The notes: a model not told the origin generated them from the letters alone. 64,000 bases of DNA from Umbilicaria muhlenbergii (GCA_000611775.1 KK106982.1:6806285-6870284), one strand, 5' to 3'. Counted from the stretch's first letter, positions 44,465 through 55,912 are shown. Numbers and translations are program-made.

Positions 44465-45331
44465 ATGGACATGAGTATGACCTCATCCATAACGGCCGTG
44501 ACGAGCGCGCCTGCTCCAACCTCAAGCGCTTCGAGTATGAGTGGGATGGGAATGGGAATGGGTGGGGGGTCTTCGTGCAAGATCTCTGTAAGTTGGTCCG
44601 GGTTGGATGTTGATTGTAATAGCTCCTCTGTCCTTGAGTCGAAGTACTGATTCAAATCTCGCCACAAGATGCTGTGGAATTGGTATACCATCGACGCATG
44701 CTTTCTCTCCAAAACCTGGCACATCCGATCCACTGGGGCTTTCGCGGGCAGCTGTATCGGCGTCATCTTCTTGGTAATGTCCCTCGAGTTTATTCGCAGA
44801 GCACAGCGCGAGTTCGATCGATATCTGGTCCGTCGCAACGTCGCTCCGTTTGCGCACCATGATGCCTCGGAGGGTGAAGACGGCGATAGCGATACCAGAC
44901 CCGGGAAAGCAGACCCTTCGATCAGCATCCGGCCGGCAGGTAATGCTGATTACAAGGCGCAGCTTCAACTCTGGCAGCATATTGTTCGGAGTTCCCTATA
45001 CATGATGCAATTCGCGGTCGGATACTTTGTCATGCTGCTAGCCATGTATTACAACGGTATGACCTCCTCAGCCCTTAGCTTGCTGCATATCTTCGCTCTC
45101 CGCTCTCCGCTCTCGCCACATTTTCCGGGGCTGGTCTGCGTCACTGGCTGACTGAACCGATGATCAAGGCTACATTATTTTGATGATCTTCGTCGGCGCC
45201 TTTCTTGGTGCCCTTCTCTTTCAATGGGACACTTTCAATACATCTGGGTAAGGATTTCGATCTCTTTTTTGCGATTAGCTCGTGTTAACAAGACACGCAG
45301 GGGTCTCGAACAGAAGAATGCATGTTGCTGA
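44465..45331 (+). CDS. Ctr-family copper transporter
   Basis: High-affinity Cu(I) importer of the Ctr family, a trimeric plasma- or vacuole-membrane channel. Exons 44465-44587, 44669-45056, 45169-45247 and 45301-45331; 621 nt, 206 aa. The N-terminus has Met-rich copper-binding motifs (MDMSM and SGMGMGMGGG). TM1 follows STGAFAGSCIGVIFLVMSLE; TM2 has the signature MMQFAVGYFVMLLAMYYN (MxxxM type); TM3 is GYIILMIFVGAFLGALLFQW. The protein ends in a Cys-Cys pair (NACC), also typical. The 31-nt last exon is set by frame and by this ending. It is paired head-to-head with FRE, which would supply reduced copper. Confidence 0.92.
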
Positions 45332-47232
45332 GAGGACGGAGTGTTGAGATGGAGGACAGCACGCAAAGGAGTAGTGAGATTGTAAGGCGCGGTAAAGCGA
45401 TAAGCCATGAGCCAATTAGTAGCCTCGGCATGTTGTCTGCTTTTCATGATATGGTGTTTGCATAGTATTACAAGACAGCTACCTCGCACTGGCCGCGATT
45501 GCCTTTTGCCTGGTTTTGGCTTGAGTGATACTATGAGTGAGTTTCCCGTTGAGAATTCAGATTTTCTCGGCAGCGCTGTTGATTACCTTACCTCAACTTT
45601 CGACAACGTGAGGCATCTTATCTTATCCATCACGTGAACCTCCACATAAATGTTCCGACGCCTCTCGATATTCGGTTGGTGAAGAGAAGTTGATCGAGGC
45701 ACGTGAGAGGGGTTGAATGCGTAAATGCTGAAAGGTGGTATTAGAGTTGCAGGACTACACCCTTGCCTTTACTGAACGGCCATGTGCTGTTCAATATCGT
45801 TTCGCTGCTGAGGATCCCCGGCATTTCTCTGCTCCAAAATTGCTACTCGTACTTGGTTTGACGGTTCGCCTGCCACCACTTACTCGGAGTAGAACACCAT
45901 GGTTGCGACGTACTCTCACAATCAGCAAAAGAAAGACAGCGCTAATTTTCTTACTTTCAAAGTCTGAGGCATCTACAAGTAGGACTTCAGCCTCGGCCAC
46001 TTTGAACTGGGACTGAAAGCGACTCTGCCTGTTTTCCGTGCCCTGCCGCCCTCGCCGCCCTCGCCGCTGTTGGCCGAAACATGTAGGCCATCGTTCAAGC
46101 AACGTCCTGCAGGACTCGGCGTCGACACCTAGCGATCATCTGTAATTGTACACAACTGCACAACTCTTCAACGTCAAGGGATGGAAAGACATCTTTGCCT
46201 ACAAGTCTAAGGATGCTCACTAGTCCTTGATCTTTGCGGGCGCACAATGCTTTTCACTTGCTCAGGTTCTCCGATCGTATTCATCTTCAGCTGTTCACGT
46301 CGGCGAGTGTCGGGTCTCCTCAGTCCTGCACTTGGACGTGCTCGCTAAAGGGACGGGGCGGATGCCGGTCAAGGCCGAGGCTGGCCGAGTCGTCCGAGGA
46401 GTCCTTACCTTATCTCTCGCTCTTCCCACGCTCTTATCAGCCAGCAGGCGCGGTCAGTCACGACTCACGACTCGCGACTCGGTGCACGGAGCGCCTGCCT
46501 ACTCGGTCCACCTTACTCGTACATTCACACAATGCCGTCTAGACGAGCCTCGCTCTATGGCTCGGTCTTGCAGGCACGCCAGCCTCTCCCACGCTCAGAC
46601 TGGACTCGTGTGACGGATCTAACTCCGGGGTAGAGGGATGGACCGGTCACCATCGAGCATGAGCCTAATCCGCATCATGGCCACACGATGACCGACACCG
46701 ACCTCCAATGTTTGCGCATACTCCATACAAAGAGGGTGTGCTGTTTCTGAGTACTCGGTGCATGCCGGGACCCGCCTTATCTGTTGTACGACCGCCTCAT
46801 CGATCTTCCAAGAGATGTTCGCGCAGGCGTCGGTTGTTATCACCATTCTGATGCCCACCTTCGTCAGCCTGCGTTGAAGACTTCCTGCGGGCTCTCCATT
46901 TCCCGCGTTGCCCCATACCATTTGAGACTTGTCTCACGCGCGCATCATTGTAAGTGCAGCTCTCATATACTCGAGTGGCGCTTGACTCCTTATATATGGT
47001 GTAGAACCCCTTCCCACGTCAGCTGACCGGCTACTCCGAGACAAAGAGGTCAGACGCGAAGGAGCCTGGGGCTGAGCTCTCCTATCTCAACAAATACAAC
47101 TCATATTCTCCGGCTTCTTCGTCGCTACTCACTCTGTGATATGACAACATCAGCGCAAAACTTGAGTGGCTGCCGATACTTGGGTGGTGATACTAGAGCG
47201 CCCACGGAAGTCAAAGTAGGGCAAAGACGATC
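45332..47232. other. Gene-poor stretch of 1.9 kb
   Basis: The longest empty region of the window. No frame with family features on either strand. A CCGCCCTCG-type repeat lies near 46045-46070, and a CACGACT-type direct repeat near 46452-46472. It includes the CTR 3' UTR and PQ-loop gene promoter. Confidence 0.45.
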
Positions 47233-48555
47233 ATGTCTTTCCCATTCTTCCTCGGGGCTGTTTCACCGTCCCTACCTGATCATTGTACACCAACCAATGA
47301 CTTTCTCTTCCACATTTCCTCCACCTTTCACACGTGCGTGCCGACCCCGTTAGCCTTCCTATCCATCTCCCTGGGCACCCTCAGTATAGTGTCCTGGCTC
47401 TTTGCGCAACTACCACAAATCTTCAAGAACTACACGCTCAAGTCGACAGCGGGGTTGTCAATATACTTTCTCGGGGAGTGGTTACTCGGCGATGCCACCA
47501 ATCTGTCAGGAGCGCTGTTGACGGGCCAGGCCACATGGCAGGTCTTGGTTGCAGGATACTATGTCTTCGTTGACATCATACTAGTCGGGCAATATATATG
47601 GTACACTCATTATAAGCCCTGGCGAGGGAGGGGATCAAGAGTTCAAAGAACGGAACATGATAGAAGAGAAAACGGGGATATGATCGAAGACAACCCAGAA
47701 TACGATGGCGCGAGCGACAACAACGCATATATAAACGGAACTATCACATCACCCACCACCAAGCCAGCAACCGAACCACAAGAAATGAACGGCTACCGAA
47801 CCCCCAACTTCTCCTCCCCCGAGGAGAAAAGCACACCCACCTCCTCCCACCTTACCATCCATCGCCTGAACCCCCCATCCTCCTTCGGCCCCTCCCCCAA
47901 AACCCTCCTCCTCATCTCCATGCTCTGCGCCGTCCTCACCAACGCGCACCCCACAGCCCCTCACAACCTGATCCTCTCATCCTCCCAATCTTCCGACCCC
48001 CAACTCCTCGGCCGCATCCTCTCCTGGACCTCCACCCTCCTCTACCTTGGTTCCCGCCTCCCCCAACTCTACAAAAACCACCGGCGCCGCTCCACCGCCG
48101 GCCTGTCCCCCACCCTCTTTATCGCCGCCTTCTTCGGTAACCTCTTCTACAGCACCTCGCTCCTGACCAATCCGCAGGCTTGGTCTTCCTACCCGCCCTA
48201 CGGCCTGCATGGCTGGGTCGACGCGGAGGGCAGTGACCGCTGGGAGTGGGTTGGGAGGGCGGCGCCGTTTTGGTTGGGGGCGGCGGGGGTTTTGGCGCTG
48301 GATGGGGCGATGGGGCTGCAATTTTTGGTGTTTGGGGAGGAGGGGGAGGGGAGGGTGGTGAGGGTTGGGGGAAGGGATCAGTGGACGAGGGTTAGTGGGT
48401 GGATGAGGGGGTGGGTGCCGAGTGTGAGTCCGGTTAGGGGGGCGGGTGGGGAGAGTGGTAGTGATAGGGTGGTTAACGTGGATGAGGATGAGAGACCGTT
48501 GTTGGAGAGGGAGGTTAGTAGGGATGTAGGGTATGGGACTCGGGGGATGGAGTGA
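47233..48555 (+). CDS. PQ-loop repeat vacuolar membrane transporter (Ypq/Stm1 type)
   Basis: Seven-membrane-segment PQ-loop protein, probably exporting basic amino acids from the vacuole, like yeast Ypq1-3. Intronless, 440 aa. PQ-loop 1: FAQLPQIFKNYTLKSTAGLS; PQ-loop 2: GSRLPQLYKNHRRRSTAGLS, preceded by LSWTSTLLYL. Between them is a ~100-residue hydrophilic linker rich in Ser/Thr/Pro, longer than usual. Another membrane segment (APFWLGAAGVLALDGAMGLQ) follows. The C-terminal tail is acidic and ends RPLLEREVSRDVGYGTRG; ERPLLERE resembles a dileucine-type vacuolar sorting signal. The coding strand changes sharply from C-rich to G-rich near 48200. Confidence 0.87.
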   Translation: MSFPFFLGAVSPSLPDHCTPTNDFLFHISSTFHTCVPTPLAFLSISLGTLSIVSWLFAQLPQIFKNYTLKSTAGLSIYFLGEWLLGDATNLSGALLTGQATWQVLVAGYYVFVDIILVGQYIWYTHYKPWRGRGSRVQRTEHDRRENGDMIEDNPEYDGASDNNAYINGTITSPTTKPATEPQEMNGYRTPNFSSPEEKSTPTSSHLTIHRLNPPSSFGPSPKTLLLISMLCAVLTNAHPTAPHNLILSSSQSSDPQLLGRILSWTSTLLYLGSRLPQLYKNHRRRSTAGLSPTLFIAAFFGNLFYSTSLLTNPQAWSSYPPYGLHGWVDAEGSDRWEWVGRAAPFWLGAAGVLALDGAMGLQFLVFGEEGEGRVVRVGGRDQWTRVSGWMRGWVPSVSPVRGAGGESGSDRVVNVDEDERPLLEREVSRDVGYGTRGME

Positions 48556-49113
48556 GTGGTTGCGCGGGAGTGGAGGGAAGAAGGGGCGTTGTTGCGTTGT
48601 TGGCATTTCTGGTACTTTCGAGGGTGATGTCGGGCATTTGAGCGTGGGGATTGGGTTGGGATGGGTTGCTTTCCTGTGTTAAATCGTGTGGGTGGGACTT
48701 TCATGTCTATAGACGGGTACAAGGGTGGGTGTTGGCATAGGTGTAGATCGCTTGCGTCTTGGGGCTCGCAGTGTAGATGCAGGAGGCGGAATTCTATTTT
48801 TATGTTTGTCACTCATCCTAAGGAGGACTCGCCATTTCCGTCTCCTAATGGATGCCTGCAAACCACTCGACCTGGATTCGGTGTGCTAACCTAGGCTTTG
48901 ACGGATGGTAAGTCATCCACTTTCTCATGTGATATTTATAAGTGTATTCATCCACTCAATACTGATGTTTTCATCCTTTCAATCAAGAGAGGAACGAATT
49001 CTTTACCTCTGTTCTTAACTAGTGAGATTACATTTATTCAAATCAAATCAGCTCTTTGCATTTCACACAGTCTGCTGGCACATTATAGATAGCAGCAATC
49101 ACAAGTACTTAGA
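48556..49113. other. Intergenic after PQ-loop gene
   Basis: 558 bp, no gene recognised. Confidence 0.45.
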
Positions 49114-49422
49114 ATGCTCCATCAACTTCTCTACTGTCAAAGTCCAAGCAACAGACTGTCAAAAGCATTCTTTTTAACAGAAAGTCGCGTACTCCTCTTA
49201 CCAGCTTTACCCACTGACTCAGCATCTACTAACATCACCTCTCAGACCATCTCCTCAGACCTGCAGCCATCAGCGACCTCTCCACACAACGCCAAACTCC
49301 TGAACCTGTCCGCTGAGCTCCGAATAAGAGTATACGAAACCTGCTGCTCGCCAGCAAAGCCCACCGTCGAAGCCATCAACCCAATCGCCGCCAACACCCC
49401 GCCCCAAGGCACAAGCCTATAG
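49114..49422 (+). pseudogene. Fragment of an F-box-like/2EXR-type gene
   Basis: A 102-residue frame whose second half, LLNLSAELRIRVYETCC followed by EAINPIAANTPPQGTSL, resembles FALPAEIRYMVYEQCL and QTINPIFDD...PPPGTLQGVSLW of the intact gene at 62773-64000. It stops right after this, where the intact relative continues. Downstream frames to about 49900 are open in patches but disrupted. I read this as a decayed copy. A short real gene is possible. Confidence 0.35.
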
Positions 49423-50693
49423 ACGCAGTACGAATCCACCAACTGAATACCGGCGACAGCCAACATCAGCACACCCCGCGCTCAACTTCAGGCCGCGGCT
49501 TTCGGCGTCACAGCAGCCGATCAAGCCGGCCCATCAAGCATGCCAACCAAACCCCAAGTCCAGCATCTCCTCATCTCACTTCCCCCAACACGGAAAGCGG
49601 CCGAGCTCGAACAACTGCCCGTGGCCACGAACAGACCTACCAGCACACTCTTGCGCGCATTCCCTCTCTTGTTCCCAGGCTTCCCACTGGCAACCCCCCC
49701 AACCTGTTCAAAGGCGCAGCCCTTCGTTTCCTTTCACGGGATCGCGCATCAGGGGTTTCGTCGCCGTCCCAGCCCACGAACAGAAAAGACTTCCTCGACG
49801 CACGCTCTCACCTGCATCCACCGCGAATCCGGCGGTTTCGATATCGAGAAAGCCCCCACTGCGTGCGGCCGATTTTGGTTCCAGGCGTCGTGGAGCGGCT
49901 AGGGGACGGCTACGATGGCTTCAGCCGGCGCATCGTCGGAGCAGCCAACTTCTCCACTGCATCCCTCGAGACAGCCTCTGGCAAGTGGGCGCACGAAAGT
50001 TGGGGGATAGATGGAAAAGGAGTGTCAGAAACATAGTCGGTTCAAATATAGTAACGAAAGAACGTTGTTTAGCAGTGTACGAATGATAAACTGGATAAAA
50101 TAGTTAAGTCTCTCTGCTTAGACTTCTAGAATAGGTACTGGAAGAAAAGAGATGTGGAAAGAAGGAACTACGTGAATGAATACTCGAGTCTGCTGTTTCT
50201 CCTTATGTTTAAGGGGACAGAAATTCAACTCGTGAAATTATTGACGGTGCTAAGAGTCGATGTTAAAGGAAGAAGCAGTTTTAAGATTTATGATGTATAA
50301 TCAAGGTTAGAGTTGTCGATTTCGAGTGTATCATTAACACAAAGGACGAATCGCAGGGAGCAGTTCAGCAAAAGTTGCGCTTATTCAGTTATGTTTTATT
50401 CGTGACCCTTTCCTAGAAGTGAGAGGGGGATGACGATGATTTTTGTCCCCCAACTCGAATAAAGGCGAACTGACTACCCAATGTACTGATACAAGGCCTA
50501 TCCTGCGAACCGGACTCCATATATGCGCTCGTACCACCAGCCTATAGATAGGAGAAAATGCAATTTACACCTGGTCTTGAATCTCTTCAGTCGCAGTAGG
50601 CTTATACGAGGAGCCGTCACCGTTATACGGCGGTCTGTCACACGTGTCAGACCTCCGGGCGAAAGAAGAGCGAACCGAGTGAAATCTCCTTAC
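49423..50693. other. Intergenic with possible pseudogene remains
   Basis: About 1.3 kb. The left third may hold further decayed sequence of the F-box-like copy. From 50040 to 50480 it is AT-rich and featureless. Confidence 0.4.
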
Positions 50694-51613
50694 CTACCTG
50701 GCGAGATTCTTCGCCCCGACAATTGCCGCGCTCCCCACCGCATACGCCCCCAACAGCGTCCTCCAGCTCCCAGTCTGCCCCGCCGCCAACGCAACAAGAT
50801 CATAAACCATGCAGCCACCGAAGATCCAGTCGCTCATCGCGCTGGCGGCTCCGAAACCGAGGCCGGTCAGCACTTTGACCGTCATGGAGGGAGCGGCGCC
50901 CTTGAAGAAAGCGGCGGAGGTGTTGTGCAGGAGATCGAGCACGCCGATACCCGCAAAGGTCTTGGAGACGATATGCGTGAGTACCGAGGAGGTGGAGTTT
51001 GTGTTCATGGGGCCGAGCTTGGCGGCGAGGTAGTAAAGCTGGGTGAGGGTGTTGACGGTGACGAAGATGTTGGAGATGTCGAGACGTTCGGAGTTCCAGA
51101 AGATCATCCAGGCTGGTCCCCGGAATGTCAGCCGTGGTTCTCATTTGTCTGTCAAGGGAGGAACAACTCCGCGAGGGAATACGGACCGGCGATGCAGAGG
51201 TTTCCGACGGAGTAGTAGGGGACGAAATCGACGATTTGGTCCAGCTCGTTGCGCTCGGCGGGTTTGCGCGGGTCGAGCTTGTAGAGGCGGTAGAGCCAGG
51301 CGAGTTGGAAGAGCTGCTGGGGGAAGAAGAAGCCGGCGATGAAGAAGGGCTGGGGGCTGAAGAAGGAGAGGTTGGCGTCGTGGATGTCTGGATGTGGGAT
51401 GTTAGCTGCGAAAGTGTTTTGATGGTCTCTGAGGCTTCCGGTACCTTTCATGTTGGGGGAGCTGAGCATGCCATACTGCTGAGCAGCAAAATCGACCAAG
51501 AAGCTGGCCGGAGCCTACGAGGAGTGTCAATTGTGCAATTTGTTCAGTTCGACGCTGGAATGAGTAGAAGGGATAATTACCAGCCATTTGGCCGTGGAAT
51601 ATGAGACACCCAT
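50694..51613 (-). CDS. Small integral membrane protein, DUF1774-like
   Basis: Fungal membrane protein of unknown function, probably the DUF1774 group. Exons 51613-51581, 51514-51445, 51387-51187 and 51112-50694; 723 nt, 240 aa. It starts MGVSYSTAKWLAPASFLVDF. Conserved-looking blocks are SPNMKDIHDANLSFFSPQPF, FFPQQLFQLAWLYRLYKLD, FVPYYSVGNLCIAAWMIFWN and LDISNIFVTVNTLTQLYYLA. Five or six membrane segments are likely. The four-exon model is supported by frame at every junction, including a GTCCGT donor in the third intron. The family name is from memory of the motif order. Confidence 0.75.
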
Positions 51614-52485
51614 GTTGATTGCCTTGAGCGTGTTCGGCCGGAGGAGTTACTATGTAAGCAGAGGTGTGTTCTCAAAGGAGGATGTGAGGTTGTCAGAAAT
51701 GGCAGTGCATGAAGATGGGGAAGAGGCCTGAGGGCGTGCCAGATGGATAGGATCAGGTCGCGATCATGTCGTCACCATGCGGGTAGATCTGAGTGGATCG
51801 GAACCTTAAAAATGACGGGGTCGGCGAGACTGATCTCCCGGACCCGACTCGCCGGCCTTGCATGGCTGCTTTTACTCGGAGTACACAGTTCGAAAGACAG
51901 CAGCGGTAAGCGAGCACCGGCTCAGTCGTTGCAGCCTTCAGCTCGAGAGACATCCCCCCAACCAACAGGGTTCGAATGTGTGCTGAAGTCGATGGGCATC
52001 TCAGTGGACGCCCTGTCTGTCTACAGCGAAGCTCAGATATTCATCCAATGCGGAGGAAGTTTATGGCTGACGGGGCCGCATCTGCACAATCAGTCGTCCT
52101 TCGCTGAACACATGGCCAATCTGTGCTTTCACATCCGACTGCAAGCTTGACAGCCCTGATGCACGTTGTCTTGAATGGCATACGTTGTACCATGCATGAC
52201 AGACTGGATGAGGGGGTTTGCCATGTGCTGTATACATACTCTACTGGCCTTACCTCGTCTGGTAAAAGCTGAGACGAACCCAACCCAAGCGTCGACCCCG
52301 CGGATGCAACCGGAACGCCCTTTTAGTGATGAGGGGCAGCTACTGAAGTGCCGTAGATACAAAAACATTTAATCTTTCCATTACAACTTTGAAGCTTCCA
52401 TTGCACTGATAGACAACACCACTTGTCCCTTGAAGCTCTACGAAACCATCTACCGTCAATTGACACCATCAAAACTACCGTCGGC
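51614..52485. other. Divergent promoter, DUF1774-like / ADH
   Basis: 872 bp with no gene. A GGTTCGAAT string near 51970 looks like a tRNA B-box, but no tRNA fold surrounds it. Confidence 0.5.
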
Positions 52486-53855
52486 ATGGCTCCCGATCTC
52501 CCCAAAACCTTCAAGGCGGCCCGCTTCATGGAGAAAGACGCGCCCTTGACGGTAGAGGAAGTCGAATTGAAGCAGCCTGGTGAGGGTGAGGTCCTCATCA
52601 AGGTGCTTGCCGTTGGTGTCTGTCATTCGGATGCCTATGTCCCAACTGGCATGTTTGGCAATTCCTTGTCAGTCCTGCCCTTGTCCGCCAACCCGATTGT
52701 ACACATGCTGACATCTTGGGTAGTCCGCGAACACCCGGCCACGAAACAATTGGCACCGTCGTTGCCGTGGGACCGGGCGAGAAACAATGGAAGGTCGGCG
52801 ACCGTGTGGGCGCGCCCTGGCACGGAGGACATGATGGTAGAATCCCTACTTCCCACAAGACAACCATTAAGAGGGCGCTGACAGGATACCCGTAGGGACC
52901 TGCAAGGCCTGCAAGCGCGGCCAGAACCAAATGTGCACCAACGCGAAGATCAACGGTTTCGCTCTCGACGGTGGATGTAAGGCGGCTATGTTCTTGACCC
53001 ATGAACAGAACATGACTATATTGACTACCTTAGATGCCGAATACTGCATCCTAAACACCGAAGCCGTCGTGCGCGTTCCTTCCGACTGCGATCCAGCAAC
53101 CTACGCTCCCCTCCTCTGCGCCGGCGTAACAGTCTTCAACGCCATCCGCAACATGCACGTCATGCCGGGCGAGACAGTTGCCATCCAAGGTCTCGGGGGG
53201 CTAGGACATCTAGCAATTCAATACGCAGCTCGCATGGGATACCGAGTCATCGGTGAGTACAACAACCGAACCTATCAACGGCGCAGAAATTGACTTAGGC
53301 TGGGCAGCACTATCAAGTAGCGGGTCCAAAGAAAAGTTCGCCAAAGAACTAGGCGCCAGCGACTACATCGACGGCAGCAAACAAGACCACACCGAGGCGC
53401 TTCAGAAGATCGGCGGGGCAGCACTGATAGTAGTCACGGCGCCGAACCCAGAACTAGTGTCGAACCTCCTATACGGCCTAGGCGTCACGGGAAAACTGCT
53501 AATCCTAGCCCGTGAGTTGCCGCCCTTGAAGTCTTTCTTCCATCCCTCGATATACCACGCTGACAAAACGTATCTAGCGGTCGGCAAAGTCGAAGTCGAC
53601 ACGGCAGCCATGATCGGCAAAGGCCTCTCCGTGCACGGTTGGCCCAGCGGTCAAGCACTTGGTAAGTTCGAGTTATCCCTTTACTAGCCGTCGGAAGCTA
53701 ACTCCCCACTAGACTCCGAAGAAGCGATCGAGTTCGCTGAAATCCACAACGTCAACTGCATGGTCGAGAAATTCCCGCTGAATGAAGCACCCAAAGCATT
53801 TGAGCATATGATGAGCGGCAAGGCTAGGTTCAGGAGTGTTCTCGTGATGGAGTAG
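52486..53855 (+). CDS. Zinc-dependent alcohol dehydrogenase (MDR family)
   Basis: NAD(P)-dependent medium-chain alcohol dehydrogenase, cytosolic by default. Seven exons: 52486-52667, 52724-52836, 52896-52976, 53034-53252, 53308-53511, 53578-53661, 53713-53855; 1026 nt, 341 aa. Catalytic zinc ligands: C46 in VGVCHSD, His in RTPGHETIG, Cys in APLLCAGVTV. The nucleotide-binding motif is GLGGLGHLAIQYA. The structural-zinc lobe (GTCKACKRGQNQMC) has only three cysteines and is two residues shorter than in yeast Adh1, as in some fungal subgroups. The acceptor before GGGACC... type sequence at 52895 was chosen because the one before GATACC leads at once to a stop. Six introns is many for this length. 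Confidence 0.9.
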
Positions 53856-54095
53856 TTGAGTCTCAGCGCAAGTTGGATTGAGGATAGGTACAATAGATAT
53901 GCAAAAGATCTCTCGGCGGATCTCTCGGCTGTAGATGGTGGTGTTGTCGGTCAGAATCAATTTAAACAATGCACCAAATTTGCACGCGGGGAGCTCCTGG
54001 TAGAAGATACTCGTTGTTCGATGCAAAAGATCCAATAGACTACAAATACAACTTGGAAGGGTTCCAGTAACTGATGAAACCATTCCCAATCCAGG

Positions 54096-54350
54096 TACTC
54101 AGGCTAGTTTTACCGGAGTGCCCAAACAACCACAAGAAGAATTGTGGTTTTCAAGGGATAACTTCCCGGCATGAGCAGATAGCAGGAAACATTCTACTGC
54201 ACAAATGTAGAGCTATGTGAGCATTACAGTTGTACAGCTGAAAATTTTCTTGTATCTGGTGGTATTGTGAAGTTATTCAGTTGTCAAGTCTGATAATTGA
54301 CAGTTCCAAAAGCTCGCTTCTTGGGCACTCCGGTAAAACTAGCCTGAGTA
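54096..54350. mobile_element. MITE-like element with perfect 30-bp inverted arms
   Basis: Arms 54096-54125 and 54321-54350 are exact reverse complements. Both outer ends are TA, so the element proper may be 54098-54348 (28-bp terminal repeats, 251 bp) with a TA target-site duplication, as for Tc1/mariner-type MITEs. The inside is AT-rich and non-coding. It sits about 240 bp past the ADH stop codon. No second copy is visible in the window. Confidence 0.7.
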
Positions 54351-54552
54351 TCGCGTCATAAACCCAAAATAGAAACAAGCTTGCCTCGGCTCGGCCCGTA
54401 CCTTATTTCCCACAAGGCTGAACTTCCGCTCCTATTGTCCCATTCGGCAGCCAAAACCTCAATAAGCCATTATCACCTCCAACGGTCCCCCCAACCTGCC
54501 AAATTTTCCTGACCACATACCAACCGCGACTCCTACACCCTCCATGTTCTAA

Positions 54553-55233
54553 ACCCCACCAACGACCACCTCCAGTCCCCCCCACCCCCTCGACCGCACC
54601 CTCCGCTCCACCCTCAACACCGCCCTCCTCTCCACCGGCTCCATCTACACCATCCAATCCGCCCTCCTACACGCCGCGCAATCAACCGGCTGGCTCGCCT
54701 CCATCCGCGCCCGCGCGCTTGAGCTATTACGAGAAGCCGAGAACGACCGGAGAGCGGTGACCTACCGGGACGTCATGGTCACCATACTCCACGAAGCGCG
54801 GGATCGAAAACCGGAAGTATTGGGAGATGGCGACGCAGACGGAGACCGCTTGGGCGGCGAGCGGAGACCAACGCACGAGACCAACGCAAACGGGACGGAC
54901 GGGATGAAAGTCCCCCCGGTGAACGGCCACGCGAGCGTGATAAAGAAGAGACGCCGCAACACGCCCAACCTGGACGGCGACACCCGCGCCGACAGCGAAG
55001 GAGAGGATAGTAATCGCGACGACGACGACGACGACGACGACGCGGAAGAGAACGGCAGCAGCGGGCGGAGGGCCGGGAAGAAGCGGAAAATAGACGTCAG
55101 GGTGCCGGAGAGGGTAGTCAGCGAGGGGGTGAAGGTCGTGCGGGAGGTGTTGGACGGGATGGTGGATTTCGTGGGTGCCGAGGGTGACGACGGTGGGAAG
55201 AGACAAGCGGACGAGGTCGGTCGGGGGAGATAA
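54553..55233 (+). CDS. Hypothetical acidic protein (5' end unclear)
   Basis: Unrecognised protein, probably conserved in fungi by the feel of its N-terminal block. The frame is open from 54553 to the stop at 55231-55233. The first part has HPLDRTLRSTLNTALLSTGS, TIQSALLHAAQSTGWLASIR and AVTYRDVMVTILHEA, a helical, folded-looking region. Then come a basic patch (KKRRRN), a seven- to eight-residue Asp run coded by a GAC repeat, another basic patch (GKKRKID), and a helix with VSEGVKVVREVLDG. No ATG opens the conserved part: ATG-TTC-TAA precedes it. A good acceptor (CTAAAC branch, CTCCAG at 54575) suggests a missed upstream exon. The internal ATG at 54775 would lose the conserved helices. Confidence 0.55.
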   Translation, partial: TPPTTTSSPPHPLDRTLRSTLNTALLSTGSIYTIQSALLHAAQSTGWLASIRARALELLREAENDRRAVTYRDVMVTILHEARDRKPEVLGDGDADGDRLGGERRPTHETNANGTDGMKVPPVNGHASVIKKRRRNTPNLDGDTRADSEGEDSNRDDDDDDDDAEENGSSGRRAGKKRKIDVRVPERVVSEGVKVVREVLDGMVDFVGAEGDDGGKRQADEVGRGR

Positions 55234-55912
55234 TGGTGCTGCGTGAACTAGGAGCCGGGGGGCGAGGAGAGTGGAATTCATGGAGGGGGGGGAAAGGGGG
55301 AAGGATGGTGGGGTGTGCATCGGATCGGATCGGATGGGGTGGGGTGGAGAGATAATTGGTGGTGGGATGGTGGGATGGGATTGCGTGGCATTGCGTTGGC
55401 GTATAGTGTTTGTGGAGGATATCTACGGCACCGAGGGGAGGCATGGCTGGCTATATTGGCACAAGCGGAGGCGAAATGACAGGACGAGCGGATAGCTGGT
55501 CTGGGCACCGCCCGCCTCGTCGGGCCGACGGTATACCACAATAAGCAGCTCGATATTATCAAGCCATCCAGGCACCAAAAGCCACACAACCGATAAATGA
55601 ACAAAGTGATTTTTCCATTTCTATCGTGCAAACCACAACTTACCTACACACAAAACTGAAACACATAGCAAGCCAACAGCAAAACGGCGGGCCACAACCT
55701 ATTTCACTCGGGTTTTGTCAGAAGAAGAAGAGACACTCGATCCATTATGCATCCGTCCAAACCGAACGAGAGTAGCAAAAAATCAACAATCTAAGACCCC
55801 TCGACTCGGAAGTCCAGTCCACGTATGCAGTAGAATGCCGAGTCAACCACCTTGCCCTCCGCCCTCCGCCCTCCCCTCGCCTCCCCTCCATTGCGCGAAC
55901 GAGTAAAATGAT
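55234..55912. other. Convergent 3' region, hypothetical gene / CDC48
   Basis: 679 bp with no gene. A GGATC/GGGGT microsatellite-like patch lies at 55318-55350. Confidence 0.5.

Noticed and set aside
46227-46613. 128- and 102-residue overlapping frames in the gene-poor stretch
   Set aside because: Two overlapping frames of similar length, Arg/Ser-rich, no recognisable motif or splice context.
51955-51985. tRNA B-box-like GGTTCGAAT
   Set aside because: No matching A-box or cloverleaf around it.
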